A stretch of 64,000 nt of DNA from Microbacterium esteraromaticum (GCF_016907315.1 NZ_JAFBBS010000001.1:2294001-2358000), one strand, 5' to 3'. Counted from the first letter of the stretch, positions 8,367 through 17,023 are shown. Numbers and translations: made by a program. The notes: generated from the sequence alone by a model not told the origin.

Positions 8367-9038
8367 ATGACCCAGGGATCCGCCGTCCGGACCGCCGAAC
8401 CGCGTCGTATCGGTCCAGAACTGCACGGCGCAGATCGGCTGCGGTACAGCGTTCGTCGCGCTACTGCCATGGAGGCTGCCGGCTGGCGCAGCATCGGCCG
8501 GGCCCTCGCCGGCCGCCCTCGCGTGCCGCGGGGTGCGTCGGCATTCACCTATGATCGTCCGGTCCGCACGATCCTCGTCGTCTTCCTCGTGCTGTCCGCC
8601 ATCGAGATCCCGATCATCGACCTGGTCGTGCACGGCATCCCGTGGCTGCGATGGCCGCTCATGGCGCTGGGGGTGTGGGGCGTGCTGACGATGCTCGGGA
8701 TGCTGCTGGGGTACCTGACCCGACCGCACGCGGTCGGACCGGATGGCATCCGCGTGCGGCACGGGGGCGAGGTCGACATCGACCTGGCGTGGAACGACGT
8801 CGCCTCGGTCGAGCACCGACGGCACGCGCTCAGCGGCGCGCCCGCGCTGAGCCTCACCGGACACGGCGACGATCAGGTGCTCAATCAGGTCGTGCAGGAT
8901 GGAGCCGACATCCTGGTCACCCTCGAGCGACCCACCCGGCTGCGCCTGCCGCAGGGCGACGTCACCGTCTCAGCCGTGCGGATGTCGGTCGACGAGCCCG
9001 CGGCGTTCCTCGACTCCGTGCGCACTCACATCCCGTGA
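8367..9038 (+). CDS. Hypothetical membrane protein
   Basis: 223 residues, start ATG 8367 with GGGAGGAG ribosome site. Two hydrophobic segments are visible near residues 68-88 and 92-116 (VVFLVLSAIEIPIIDLVV and WPLMALGVWGVLTMLGMLLGY), followed by a soluble C-terminal domain of short beta strands resembling bacterial PH-like domains; that resemblance is an impression. No catalytic motif. It is divergent from the TetR gene with an operator between, so it is the likely regulated target. Function unknown. Confidence 0.8.
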   Translation: MTQGSAVRTAEPRRIGPELHGADRLRYSVRRATAMEAAGWRSIGRALAGRPRVPRGASAFTYDRPVRTILVVFLVLSAIEIPIIDLVVHGIPWLRWPLMALGVWGVLTMLGMLLGYLTRPHAVGPDGIRVRHGGEVDIDLAWNDVASVEHRRHALSGAPALSLTGHGDDQVLNQVVQDGADILVTLERPTRLRLPQGDVTVSAVRMSVDEPAAFLDSVRTHIP

Positions 9039-9054
9039 GAGTCGGTGCGGTCGA

Positions 9055-9459
9055 TCAGGCCTGACGCGGCGGGTTGTGCATGATCTCGAGCCGGATGCCG
9101 TTGGCGTCCTCGACGAAGCTCGCGTAGTACCTGTCGCTGAAGCGCGGGTAGTCCTTCGGCGCGCGCACCTCGTTCCAACCCGCGCTCATCGCGATCGCGT
9201 GGATGCGGTCGACCTCTTCACGCGAGTCGACCGCGAAGGCGAGGTGCTGCAAGCCGACGCGGCCGTGCACGTGAGGTCCCGTGCCCTTCTCCCGTGCCGT
9301 GTACAGCAGGATCTCTGGCTCGCCCTCGAGCACCCAGTACGCGTGATCGTCGGCATTGTGGGCCCTGGTGTAGCCCAGCGCCTCGAGGACCGGATGGAAC
9401 TGCGCGGATGCCGAGGACACGTCGTCGACGGTGATGCCGAGGTGATCGAAAGTCGCCAT
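9055..9459 (-). CDS. VOC family protein (glyoxalase/bleomycin-resistance fold), copy 1
   Basis: 134 residues, a single vicinal-oxygen-chelate module. N-terminal FDHLGITVDD and C-terminal YASFVEDANGIRLEI give the paired beta-alpha-beta-beta-beta metal-site pattern with His and Glu ligands. Substrate is unknown. It is a close paralogue of the gene at 10878-11285, particularly over the last 40 residues (shared FSDRYYASFVED and HNPPR-A). CAGACT lies six bases before the ATG, predicting a leaderless message. Confidence 0.88.
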   Translation of the reverse strand: MATFDHLGITVDDVSSASAQFHPVLEALGYTRAHNADDHAYWVLEGEPEILLYTAREKGTGPHVHGRVGLQHLAFAVDSREEVDRIHAIAMSAGWNEVRAPKDYPRFSDRYYASFVEDANGIRLEIMHNPPRQA

Positions 9460-9548
9460 GCCCCCAGTCTGGCCGATCCGTCAACGAGCAGTCACGGCAG
9501 ACTGGGGCGATGACCGCCGTCTCGCCGCGGTCGTCGACTGACCCTGCT

Positions 9549-9962
9549 TCAGGACGAGGCGTCGATCGACACCATCCAGGCCACGCCGAAGCGGTCGACG
9601 AGCATTCCGAAGTCTCCGCCCCACGGAGCCGGAGCCAGCGGAATGGTGGCCGTACCGCCGTCGAGCAGTCCGTCCCAGATCGCGCGCAGCCGCTCGGCCT
9701 CGCTGCCGCCGACCGAGATCGAGAGGCCGCGAGGCGCCTGGAACTCCATGCTCGACGGCGTGTCCGATGCCATCAGCACCATTCCGTCTTCGGTGGTGAG
9801 CTGGCCGTGCATGACGAGCTCGCTCTCGTTCGGCTCGTAGCCCATCTCGGGCATCGACCCGAAGGTCATGATCTGCAGGTCGCCGCCGAGCACCTCGTGA
9901 TAGTGCTCCAGCGCCTCGCGGGCGTTGTCCCGAAAGGAGATGTACGGGTTCAGAAGGGGCAT
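9549..9962 (-). CDS. VOC family protein, PhnB-like
   Basis: 137 residues starting MPLLNPYISFRDNAREALEH, the typical opening of the PhnB/3-demethylubiquinone-like branch of the VOC superfamily; GDLQIMTFGSMP and VLMASD motifs follow. Biochemical role unknown for most members. Start ATG 9962 follows an AGAGGTGA ribosome site; a longer frame reading to 10217 overlaps the neighbouring hydrolase and has no support. A sigma-70-like promoter (TTGCGA, 17 bases, AATACT) lies 45-73 bases upstream. Confidence 0.88.
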   Translation of the reverse strand: MPLLNPYISFRDNAREALEHYHEVLGGDLQIMTFGSMPEMGYEPNESELVMHGQLTTEDGMVLMASDTPSSMEFQAPRGLSISVGGSEAERLRAIWDGLLDGGTATIPLAPAPWGGDFGMLVDRFGVAWMVSIDASS

Positions 9963-10006
9963 GGTCTCACCTCTCGATGGTTTCTGCCGGGGGCCCGGCG
10001 ACGCCA

Positions 10007-10035
10007 AGTATTCGCCGCCCCACCGACATTCGCAA
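10007..10035 (-). promoter_or_regulatory. Sigma-70-like promoter of the PhnB-like gene
   Basis: Minus strand: TTGCGA (10030-10035), 17-base spacer, AATACT (10007-10012); predicted start near 10000, giving a leader of about 40 bases. Confidence 0.6.
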
Positions 10036-10074
10036 TGCCTCTTCCCAGGCGCCTCGCGCTCGCGCCTGCCCGAG

Positions 10075-10881
10075 TCAGTTCGAGCCGACGACCCGCAGGA
10101 TCTCAGGCCACGCCCGTCTGCCCAGCTCGGCATCAGCAGCCGCCGATCCGCCGCGCGCCATGCGCACGCCGCCGCTCGCCGCCTCCTCACCGGGCAGCAG
10201 CAGGCGATGCCCGGCATCCGGATGCCCGATCACCGTCGTGACCAGTCCTGCTGACCGCCGCGCCGCGACGATCGCCTTCGCGAAGGCGTCCGACGGCCAG
10301 ACCTGATCGTCGCCGCCGACGATCAGCAGCACCTCGCCCTCGATGCGCTCGACAGCGATGCGGGCCACGGTCGCGCGTTCCGCGAAGCGGGTGAGGCTCG
10401 AGGCGTAGAGCCCGCGATACGCGGGCGGATCGGCATCCGGAAGCCAGTCCGGGTCGAACGGCGTGAACGGCACCGGCTCGCCCGCGAGCGTCCAGTGCGA
10501 CGACCATGCGCCCTCGTGCGCGCCGGCCCACACGACGGATGTCGGAGCGACCGCGATCACCCCGTCGACAGGACTGACAGTCGCCGTCAGCAGCGCCGCC
10601 TCGGCGCCGAACGACGTGCCGAACACGACCACCCGATCGCACTCCTGGCGCAATTCTTCGAGATGCTCGACGAACAACTCGACAGGAACCTCATGCGGTA
10701 CCGGCCGCTGACCCTCGCCGCCGAACCAGCGCATCGCCAGCACGCGTGCGCCGTGCGCCGCGAGCAGCCCGGCCCGCTCGGTCTCGATCCGTCCGCTGGA
10801 GCCCGCCAGCAGCAGAACCCCTGTGCCGCTCGGCGTCGTCGGGTGCGCATCGAACCGGTCGGCCTCGGCGAGCACCATCAC
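10075..10881 (-). CDS. Alpha/beta hydrolase, BAAT/acyl-CoA thioesterase C-terminal-like
   Basis: 268 residues. A serine-hydrolase triad is visible: nucleophile Ser90 in GTSFG (88-92), acid Asp191 or Asp192 in GGDDQVW, and His225 in GHPDAGHRLLLP. The order and the GGDDQVWPS motif match the BAAT acyl-CoA thioester hydrolase C-terminal family. It may hydrolyse a thioester or ester in the cytoplasm; substrate unknown. Its ATG overlaps the stop of the upstream VOC gene by four bases, so the two are translationally coupled. Confidence 0.85.
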   Translation of the reverse strand: MMVLAEADRFDAHPTTPSGTGVLLLAGSSGRIETERAGLLAAHGARVLAMRWFGGEGQRPVPHEVPVELFVEHLEELRQECDRVVVFGTSFGAEAALLTATVSPVDGVIAVAPTSVVWAGAHEGAWSSHWTLAGEPVPFTPFDPDWLPDADPPAYRGLYASSLTRFAERATVARIAVERIEGEVLLIVGGDDQVWPSDAFAKAIVAARRSAGLVTTVIGHPDAGHRLLLPGEEAASGGVRMARGGSAAADAELGRRAWPEILRVVGSN

Positions 10882-11285
10882 GCCTCACGCGGCGGGTTGT
10901 GCACGAACTCGAGCCGGATGCCGCTCTCATCCTCGACGAAAGACGCGTAGTACCGGTCGCTGAATCGCGTGTAGATCTTGGGCTCGCGCACGGCCGTCCA
11001 CCCGGCATCCATCGCCACGCGGTGCAGCTCATCGACCTCGTCACGCGAGCCGACAGCGAACGCGAGATGCTGCCAGCCGGCCTCGCCGTGTCGGTGCGGC
11101 ACGGCGTCGGCGTCGTCGCGGATCTGAAAGACGATGAACTCGGTCTCGTCGCCGTTGTGCCACGAGATGCCGTGCTCGGCCTCGACGCCGACCGAGTATC
11201 CGAGCGCGGTCAGCACCGGATGGAACTGCTGTCGTGCTCGCTCGATGTCGAGAACGGATATGCCGAGGTGGTCGAGAAGCGCCAT
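10878..11285 (-). CDS. VOC family protein, copy 2
   Basis: 135 residues, one VOC module with LDHLGISVLDI at the start and YASFVEDESGIRLEF near the end. Paralogue of the gene at 9055-9459. First gene of a two-gene unit with the alpha/beta hydrolase (ATGA overlap). CAGACT ends seven bases before the ATG, suggesting a leaderless transcript. Substrate unknown; coupling to a hydrolase suggests that the two act on related compounds. Confidence 0.88.
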   Translation of the reverse strand: MALLDHLGISVLDIERARQQFHPVLTALGYSVGVEAEHGISWHNGDETEFIVFQIRDDADAVPHRHGEAGWQHLAFAVGSRDEVDELHRVAMDAGWTAVREPKIYTRFSDRYYASFVEDESGIRLEFVHNPPREA

Positions 11286-11343
11286 GCTGTTCAGTCTGTC
11301 GCACCCTGGCGCGGATGCCCCACGGTCCGGGCGCGCCGGTGCC

Positions 11344-12111
11344 TCAGTGCGGTGCGTGGTACTCCGCGGTCCCGCGCTTCCAGTAGCCCTTCACGACGGC
11401 GTTCGCCACGTCGACTCCCCAGCGGGTGAGCAGCGCACGACCTGGTCTGACGATCGACTGCTCGGCGGCGATGAACACGAAGGGGTCTTCGCTCACGGCA
11501 TCCGCCTCGCCCAGCTCCTCGATGAACGCGATCAGCGCAGATCCGGCCGGGGCGTCGCCACGGTGCAGCCACTCGACGGCGACAGGAGCGTCCACAGCCA
11601 CCTGATCGGACTCGGACGCGACCTCGATCACGATCCTCGCGGGCGTCCCCGAAGGGATCATCGCCGCGAAGCGGCGAATCGCCGGGATCGCGGTCTCGTC
11701 ACCCACGAGCAGCCACGATCCCGGCTCACCCGTCAGCACCGCCGACCCGCGCGGGCCGCCCACGCCGACGAACGAGCCGAGGGGAGCGGACGCCGCCCAC
11801 GGAGCGCCCACGCCCTCATCGCCGTGCACGGCGAACTCGACATCGAGCCAGTTCTCTCCCCACGCGAGCGGGGTGTACTCGCGGCTGGGCGAGGCGCGAA
11901 GCTCGTCGACCGACGAGGTGGGGCCGGCCGCGAAGAACAGGCGCATGTGGTCGTCTGCGCCGAGAGATGCGAACCCCGCGAGCTCGGCGCCGGCAAGGCG
12001 CACACGCACGTAATTCGGCGCGAGCCACTCACGCGATTCCAGGGTCGCCGCGCGGAAGCGCAGATCGAGGCCCTGTCGTTCGATCGAGAAACCGGATTTC
12101 ACATCGCTCAT
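11344..12111 (-). CDS. Siderophore-interacting protein (FAD/NAD(P)H ferric-siderophore reductase)
   Basis: 255 residues. The N-terminal FAD-binding barrel includes the Arg-x-Tyr-Thr-Pro-type motif as SREYTPLAW, and the C-terminal SIP domain has GDETAIPAIRRF and a Trp-rich end. Members reduce ferric siderophores in the cytoplasm to release iron. It is divergent from a siderophore ABC importer with one iron box between. The ATG is preceded at six bases by TAGCCT, which lies inside the iron box, so repressor binding would directly block a leaderless promoter. Confidence 0.92.
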   Translation of the reverse strand: MSDVKSGFSIERQGLDLRFRAATLESREWLAPNYVRVRLAGAELAGFASLGADDHMRLFFAAGPTSSVDELRASPSREYTPLAWGENWLDVEFAVHGDEGVGAPWAASAPLGSFVGVGGPRGSAVLTGEPGSWLLVGDETAIPAIRRFAAMIPSGTPARIVIEVASESDQVAVDAPVAVEWLHRGDAPAGSALIAFIEELGEADAVSEDPFVFIAAEQSIVRPGRALLTRWGVDVANAVVKGYWKRGTAEYHAPH

Positions 12112-12129
12112 AAAGTAAGGCTAACCTAA
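12111..12129. promoter_or_regulatory. DtxR/IdeR iron box
   Basis: The 19 bases match the dyad consensus TTAGGTTAGSCTAACCTAA at 16 positions, with the right half perfect. It lies between the divergent reductase and importer genes and covers the predicted -10 of the reductase. Binding by an iron-loaded DtxR/IdeR repressor would shut off both directions when iron is plentiful. Confidence 0.9.
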
Positions 12130-12195
12130 GTCGCGGCGAGGACGGACTCGCTTCCGCGCAGCTCGCGCACCACCCCGCAGAACAGGAGACTCTCC

Positions 12196-13191
12196 ATGTC
12201 CATGCCCCGAATCATCGGCGGAACCGCTCTCGGTCTCGTCAGCATCCTCGCACTCGCAGGCTGCTCCACCGGCCCCGCTGCCGAAGCCGAAGAGGCCGCG
12301 CCCAAGACCGCGAGCACCGTCACCGTCGAAGACAACAACGGCACGCACAAGATCTCCACCCCGCCGAAGTCGGTCGTCGCGACAGACAACCGCACCTTCC
12401 AGACGCTGAGCGACTGGGGCATCGAGCTGTCGGCCGGCGCGGTCGCCCTCATGCCGGTGACCGTCGACTACAAGACCGACAAGAGCATCATCGACCTCGG
12501 CAACCACAACGAGCCCGACCTCGAGTCGGTCGTCGCGGTCGAGCCCGATCTGATCATCAACGGCCAGCGCTTCACTCAGCATCACGACAAGCTCGCGAGC
12601 CTCGTGCCCGACGCGACGATCCTCGAGCTCGACCCCCGCGAGGGCGAGCCCTTCGACGACGAGCTCAAGCGCCAGGTCACCGTGCTCGGCGAGGTCTTCG
12701 GCAAGCAGGCCGAGGCCAAGAAGCTGGTCGACGACTTCGACGCCGCCATCGCCCGCGCCAAGGACGCCTACGACGACGCAGACAAAGTGATGGCCGTCAC
12801 CACCTCGGGCGGCGAGATCGGCTACATCGCACCGAAGGTCGGCCGCACGCTCGGCCCGATCTTCGACATCCTCGGCCTGACCCCTGCGCTCGAGGTCGAG
12901 GGCGCCACCGACGACCACCAGGGCGACGACATCTCGGTCGAGGCCATCGCGAAGTCGAACCCCGACTGGATCCTCGTGATGGACCGCGACGCGGTCTTCG
13001 CCGACGAGGAGCCGAACTACGTGCAGGCCGCCGAGATCCTCGAGAACTCCGAGGCGCTCGCATCCGTCACCGCCGTCAAGGACGCGCAGATCGTCTACAT
13101 GCCCACCGACACGTATCTCAACGAGAGCATCCAGACGTACACGACCTTCCTCAACGACTTCGCCGACGCGCTCGAGAAGTCCGAGAAGTGA
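12196..13191 (+). CDS. Iron-siderophore ABC transporter substrate-binding lipoprotein
   Basis: 331 residues. A lipoprotein signal peptide ends at the lipobox LALAGC (Cys23). The mature part has the two-lobe FepB/FhuD-type periplasmic-binding fold, with LESVVAVEPDLIINGQ and a long bridging helix; motifs such as VVATDNRTFQTL fit class III binding proteins. It captures a ferric siderophore outside the membrane for the downstream permeases. First gene of the four-gene importer operon under the iron box. It is separated from the next gene by a perfect 15-bp hairpin that may let it be made in excess. Confidence 0.93.
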   Translation: MSMPRIIGGTALGLVSILALAGCSTGPAAEAEEAAPKTASTVTVEDNNGTHKISTPPKSVVATDNRTFQTLSDWGIELSAGAVALMPVTVDYKTDKSIIDLGNHNEPDLESVVAVEPDLIINGQRFTQHHDKLASLVPDATILELDPREGEPFDDELKRQVTVLGEVFGKQAEAKKLVDDFDAAIARAKDAYDDADKVMAVTTSGGEIGYIAPKVGRTLGPIFDILGLTPALEVEGATDDHQGDDISVEAIAKSNPDWILVMDRDAVFADEEPNYVQAAEILENSEALASVTAVKDAQIVYMPTDTYLNESIQTYTTFLNDFADALEKSEK

Positions 13192-13196
13192 CACTC

Positions 13197-13232
13197 CGCG
13201 GTGGCATCCGGTCGATTCCGGATGCCACCGCG
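13197..13232 (+). terminator. Intra-operon hairpin between binding protein and permease
   Basis: Perfect 15-bp inverted repeat (CGCGGTGGCATCCGG and its complement) with a 6-base TCGATT loop, starting five bases after the stop codon. No U-run follows, so it is more likely an mRNA stabiliser or partial terminator than a full stop. Confidence 0.75.
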
Positions 13233-13242
13233 CACCCCCACC

Positions 13243-14259
13243 ATGACACGCACCCTCACTCTGACTGAGCCCGGGCCCGCCCCCGCCGGGCGCGGCGGCG
13301 TCGCGACCCGCGGACGCCTGTTCGACGCGAAGCTGCTGATCGGCATCCTGGTCGTCGCAGCCCTCCTCGTCGCCTCGCTCTTCACCGGCGTCTACGACAT
13401 CGCGGGCGCCGCAGACGGCGCCGAGATGTTCCAGATCACCCGCATTCCGCGCACGATCGCGCTCGTGCTCGCGGGAGCCTCGATGGCCATGGCCGGTCTC
13501 GTCATGCAGCTGCTCACGCAGAACCGCTTCGTCGAGCCGACGACGACGGGCACCACCGAATGGGCGGGCCTCGGCCTGCTCGCGGTCATGGTGCTCGTGC
13601 CGCACCCGTCGCTGCCTCTGCGTATGGCTGGCGCTGTCGTCGCCGCGTTCATCGGCACCATGATCTTCTTCCTCTTCCTCAAGAGGGTCTCGCTCCGCTC
13701 GTCGCTCATCGTCCCGATCGTCGGCATCATGCTCGGCGCTGTCGTCGGCGCGGTCTCGACATACCTCGCCCTCGCGACGAACACGCTGCAGAGCCTCGGC
13801 GTCTGGTTCGCCGGCAGCTTCACCTCGGTTCTGCGCGGCCAGTACGAGATGCTCTGGATCGTCGCCGCGGTCGGCGTGATCGTCTTCATCGTCGCCGACA
13901 GGCTCACCGTCGCCGGCCTCGGCGAAGAGATCGCCACGAACGTCGGACTCGACTACGACCGCATCATGCTGCTCGGCACCGCCCTCATCGCCGTGGCCAC
14001 CGGAGTTGTCACCGTCGTCGTCGGCAACCTGCCCTTCCTCGGATTGATCGTGCCCAACATCGTCTCGATGCTGCGTGGCGACGACCTGCGCAGCAACCTG
14101 CCGTGGGTCTGCCTGCTGGGGGTGGGCATCGTCACCCTCTGCGACCTGATCGGCCGCATCGTGGTGATGCCGTTCGAGGTGCCGGTCTCGCTGATCCTCG
14201 GCATCGTCGGCGCCGTCGTCTTCGTCCTCCTCCTGCTCAGGCAGCGTCGCCGTGCTTAG
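13243..14259 (+). CDS. Iron-siderophore ABC permease (FecCD family), first subunit
   Basis: About 338 residues with nine to ten hydrophobic segments. The FecCD signature GLVMQLLTQNRFVEPTTTG near residues 85-105 and the C-terminal coupling region (LPFLGLIVPNIVSM) are present. Pairs with the next gene to form the membrane channel. The start is uncertain: ATG 13243 lacks a Shine-Dalgarno; ATG 13222 and GTG 13201 are in frame but lie within the hairpin. It overlaps the next gene by eight bases. Confidence 0.9.
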   Translation: MTRTLTLTEPGPAPAGRGGVATRGRLFDAKLLIGILVVAALLVASLFTGVYDIAGAADGAEMFQITRIPRTIALVLAGASMAMAGLVMQLLTQNRFVEPTTTGTTEWAGLGLLAVMVLVPHPSLPLRMAGAVVAAFIGTMIFFLFLKRVSLRSSLIVPIVGIMLGAVVGAVSTYLALATNTLQSLGVWFAGSFTSVLRGQYEMLWIVAAVGVIVFIVADRLTVAGLGEEIATNVGLDYDRIMLLGTALIAVATGVVTVVVGNLPFLGLIVPNIVSMLRGDDLRSNLPWVCLLGVGIVTLCDLIGRIVVMPFEVPVSLILGIVGAVVFVLLLLRQRRRA

Positions 14260-15292
14260 GCGGGCCAGTGCGCTGTCGCCGGTGCCGACGCGCACCTCGT
14301 CGGGTCTGTTCCCGGATGCCAGGGCGCGGCGCCGCTATGCGATCGCACTTCTGATCCTCGTCGTGCTCTCGGCCGGCTTCGGGCTGGGCCTGCTCGCATG
14401 GGACAACCCGATGCCGTTCGGAACCGAGGGGTTCTGGCGCATCGCCCAGCTGCGATTCACCAACGTGCTCGTCATGATCCTCGTCGCCGTCTGCCAGGCC
14501 GTCGCCACCGTCAGCTTCCAGACGATCGCGACGAACCGCATCGTCACGCCGTCGATCCTCGGATTCGAGTCGCTGTACCGCGCTGTGCAGACCTCGTCGG
14601 TGTACCTGTTCGGCATCACCGGCCTGATCGCGATGCAGGGACTGCTGCAGTTCGGCATCCAGATCGCCATCATGGTCGCACTCGCGATGCTGCTCTACGG
14701 ATGGCTTCTGACCGGACGGTACGCCAACCTGCAGATCATGCTGCTGATCGGCATCGTGATCGGCGGCGGTCTCGGGGCCATCGCGACGTTCATGCAGCGG
14801 CTGCTGACCCCGAGCGAGTTCGACGTGCTCGCGGCGCGTCTCTTCGGCAACATCTCGAACGCCGACCCGTCGTACCTTCCCGTGGCGGTGCCGCTGTGCG
14901 TCACGGCATCCGCTCTGCTCTGGATGCGCGCCCGCCGCCTCAACGTGATGGCGCTGGGGGCAGACACGGCGAACGCGCTCGGCCTGAACCACCGTCGCGA
15001 GCTCATGATCACGCTCTTCCTGGTCGCGGTGCTGATGGCGACGTCGACCGCGCTGGTCGGACCGATGACGTTCCTCGGGTTCCTCGTGGCAACGCTCGCG
15101 TATCAGTTCGCGGGATCCGACGATCATCGGCTCGTGTTGCCGGTCGCCGTGCTCACCGCGTTCACGATCCTCTCGGGCGCCTACTTCGTGATGCGCAACA
15201 TCTTCTACGCGCAGGGCGTCGTGTCGATCATCATCGAGCTGATCGGCGGCGTCGTGTTCCTCATCGTCATCCTCAAGAAGGGCCGCCTGTGA
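14252..15292 (+). CDS. Iron-siderophore ABC permease (FecCD family), second subunit
   Basis: 346 residues starting at GTG 14252. Hydrophobic throughout, about nine segments, with the FecCD region FQTIATNRIVTPSILGFESLY near residues 90-110 and a coupling motif GPMTFLGFLVATLA near 270. Forms a heterodimeric channel with the preceding permease. Overlaps both neighbours (8 bases upstream, 4 bases downstream), indicating tight translational coupling. Confidence 0.92.
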   Translation: MLRRASALSPVPTRTSSGLFPDARARRRYAIALLILVVLSAGFGLGLLAWDNPMPFGTEGFWRIAQLRFTNVLVMILVAVCQAVATVSFQTIATNRIVTPSILGFESLYRAVQTSSVYLFGITGLIAMQGLLQFGIQIAIMVALAMLLYGWLLTGRYANLQIMLLIGIVIGGGLGAIATFMQRLLTPSEFDVLAARLFGNISNADPSYLPVAVPLCVTASALLWMRARRLNVMALGADTANALGLNHRRELMITLFLVAVLMATSTALVGPMTFLGFLVATLAYQFAGSDDHRLVLPVAVLTAFTILSGAYFVMRNIFYAQGVVSIIIELIGGVVFLIVILKKGRL

Positions 15293-16044
15293 TCACCATC
15301 TCTGATGTGCGCCGCCAGTACTCGGACGAGGTCGCGATCGGACCCGTCGACCTCGTGATCCCCGAGGGGGGCATCGCCGCCCTCATCGGGCCGAACGGCG
15401 CCGGCAAGTCGACGCTGCTCACGATGGTCGGCCGGCTGATGGGCATGGATGCCGGAACCATCGAGATCGCGGGACTCGACGTCGCATCGACGAAGTCGGC
15501 CGACCTCGCCAAGGTCGTCTCGATCCTGCGGCAGGAGAACCACTTCGTCACCCGCCTCACCGTGCGCCAGCTCGTCGGATTCGGTCGCTTCCCGCATTCG
15601 AAGGGGCGGCTGACCAGGGCGGATGAGGAGATGATCAGCCGCTCGATCGACTTCCTCGATCTCGGGATGCTCGAGCACCGCTACCTCGACGAGCTCTCGG
15701 GCGGTCAGCGTCAGCGGGCGTACGTCGCGATGGTGCTCGCTCAGGACACCGACGTCGTGCTGCTCGACGAGCCCCTGAACAACCTCGACATGAAGCATGC
15801 GGTGACCATGATGGCCCAGCTGCGCCGTGCTGCCGACGAGCTCGGCCGCACGATCGTCATCGTGCTGCACGACATCAACTTCGCCGGGCACTACGCCGAC
15901 CGCATCTGCGCCATGAAGGACGGCCAGGTCGTCGAGTTCGGAGCGCCGGCCGAGATCATGACGGACGAGGTGCTGACCCGCGTGTTCGAGACCCCCGTGC
16001 AGGTGATCGACGGGCCTCACGGCCCGCTCGCCGTGTACTACTGA
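15289..16044 (+). CDS. Iron-siderophore ABC transporter ATP-binding protein
   Basis: 251 residues, start GTG 15289 (GTGA overlap with the permease stop). Walker A GPNGAGKST, signature LSGGQRQRAYVAMVLAQ, Walker B VVLLDEPLNNLD and H-loop IVLHDIN are all present. This is a FepC/FhuC-type ATPase powering uptake of the ferric siderophore. Last gene of the operon; the glycosylase gene converges 40 bases later. Confidence 0.94.
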   Translation: MITISDVRRQYSDEVAIGPVDLVIPEGGIAALIGPNGAGKSTLLTMVGRLMGMDAGTIEIAGLDVASTKSADLAKVVSILRQENHFVTRLTVRQLVGFGRFPHSKGRLTRADEEMISRSIDFLDLGMLEHRYLDELSGGQRQRAYVAMVLAQDTDVVLLDEPLNNLDMKHAVTMMAQLRRAADELGRTIVIVLHDINFAGHYADRICAMKDGQVVEFGAPAEIMTDEVLTRVFETPVQVIDGPHGPLAVYY

Positions 16045-16084
16045 GCGGTGCCGGTCGGTCCGCACGGTGTCGGTGTGAACCCGG

Positions 16085-17023
16085 TCAGCGGTTGCGGTGG
16101 TCTTCGGGGGCGAGGCGCGCACCGCGACGCGGCTCGCGGGACCCGGATGCCCAGATCAGGCGGATGATGCGCTGACGGTGCCCTGCCCAGGGCGCGAGCA
16201 GCTCGAGCATCCCGTCGTCATCGGTGCGGTGACCCGTCAGGGCGAACCCGACCTCGTGGGCCAGATGGTAGTCGCCGACGCTCACGGCATCGGGGTCGCC
16301 GAGGGAGCGGATGCGCGTCTCGGCGGATGTCCACACGCCTACTCCGTGCAGGCTGGTCAGCACGCGGTCGCGATCACGGCCGTCGGCGGCGGCGAGGGCC
16401 GCGCGTTCGATGCTCGCGCCGCGACGCGCGGCCGAGACGATGGTGCGCGACTGCGGCGGCTCGACCGCCGCGCGGTGCCACTGCCACGAGGGAATGCGCT
16501 GCCAGACCTCATGCGAGGGGGAGGCGAACATGGGCCGCGGCACAGGACCCGGTGCGCGTTCGCCGAACCGGCTGACGAGATACCGCCAGGCGCCGAACGC
16601 CTGCATGCCGGTCACCTTCTGCTCGATGATGGCGCACGCGAGGGCATCGAAGACGCGATCGGTGCGCGCCATCCGGATGCCGGGATGCCTGCGCGCGACC
16701 TCCTCGAGCCGAGGATGCATCGAGACGTCGAATCCGGCGTCGTCATCGTCGGAGCCGCACAGACGCGGCACGGCGTCGAGCGCCTCGGCGGCGCCGGGCC
16801 CCCACGCCGAGGCGCGCACGCCCTCGGAGCCCTGCCGGAGGCACAGCGTCGCGACACCGGCGTCCGTCCGGAACGCCATCCAGATGCGGTGGCCCTCTAT
16901 GACCATCGTCGGATCCGTGCCGCCTCGGCGCAGCATGCCGACCGTCCGGCCGAGGTCCAGCGGATGCCGCGGGCGGTAGACGGACTCGCGCGCAGTCGCA
17001 GGAGCATCCGTCATCAGGGTCAT
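16085..17023 (-). CDS. DNA-3-methyladenine glycosylase (AlkA-like, HhH-GPD)
   Basis: 312 residues. The helix-hairpin-helix is LTSLHGVGVWTSAE (about 222-235) and the catalytic Asp251 follows in VSVGDYHL, the arrangement of HhH-GPD base excision enzymes; EQKVTGMQAFGAWR near 134-147 is the matching helical core. No Cys4 iron-sulfur cluster follows, which agrees with the AlkA branch. It would remove alkylated purines from DNA. It is a single gene between the iron operon and a winged-helix regulator gene. Confidence 0.9.
   Translation of the reverse strand: MTLMTDAPATARESVYRPRHPLDLGRTVGMLRRGGTDPTMVIEGHRIWMAFRTDAGVATLCLRQGSEGVRASAWGPGAAEALDAVPRLCGSDDDDAGFDVSMHPRLEEVARRHPGIRMARTDRVFDALACAIIEQKVTGMQAFGAWRYLVSRFGERAPGPVPRPMFASPSHEVWQRIPSWQWHRAAVEPPQSRTIVSAARRGASIERAALAAADGRDRDRVLTSLHGVGVWTSAETRIRSLGDPDAVSVGDYHLAHEVGFALTGHRTDDDGMLELLAPWAGHRQRIIRLIWASGSREPRRGARLAPEDHRNR

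Noticed and set aside
9963..10217. N-terminal extension of the PhnB-like VOC gene to 10217
   Set aside because: It overlaps the hydrolase gene, contains a promoter, and the internal ATG at 9962 has a clear ribosome site and matches the family start.
12121..14295. 724-codon open frame antisense to the siderophore operon
   Set aside because: It is an Asp/Glu/His/Arg-rich translation of the complement of GC-biased codons, without domain motifs, while the plus strand encodes clear lipoprotein and permease genes.
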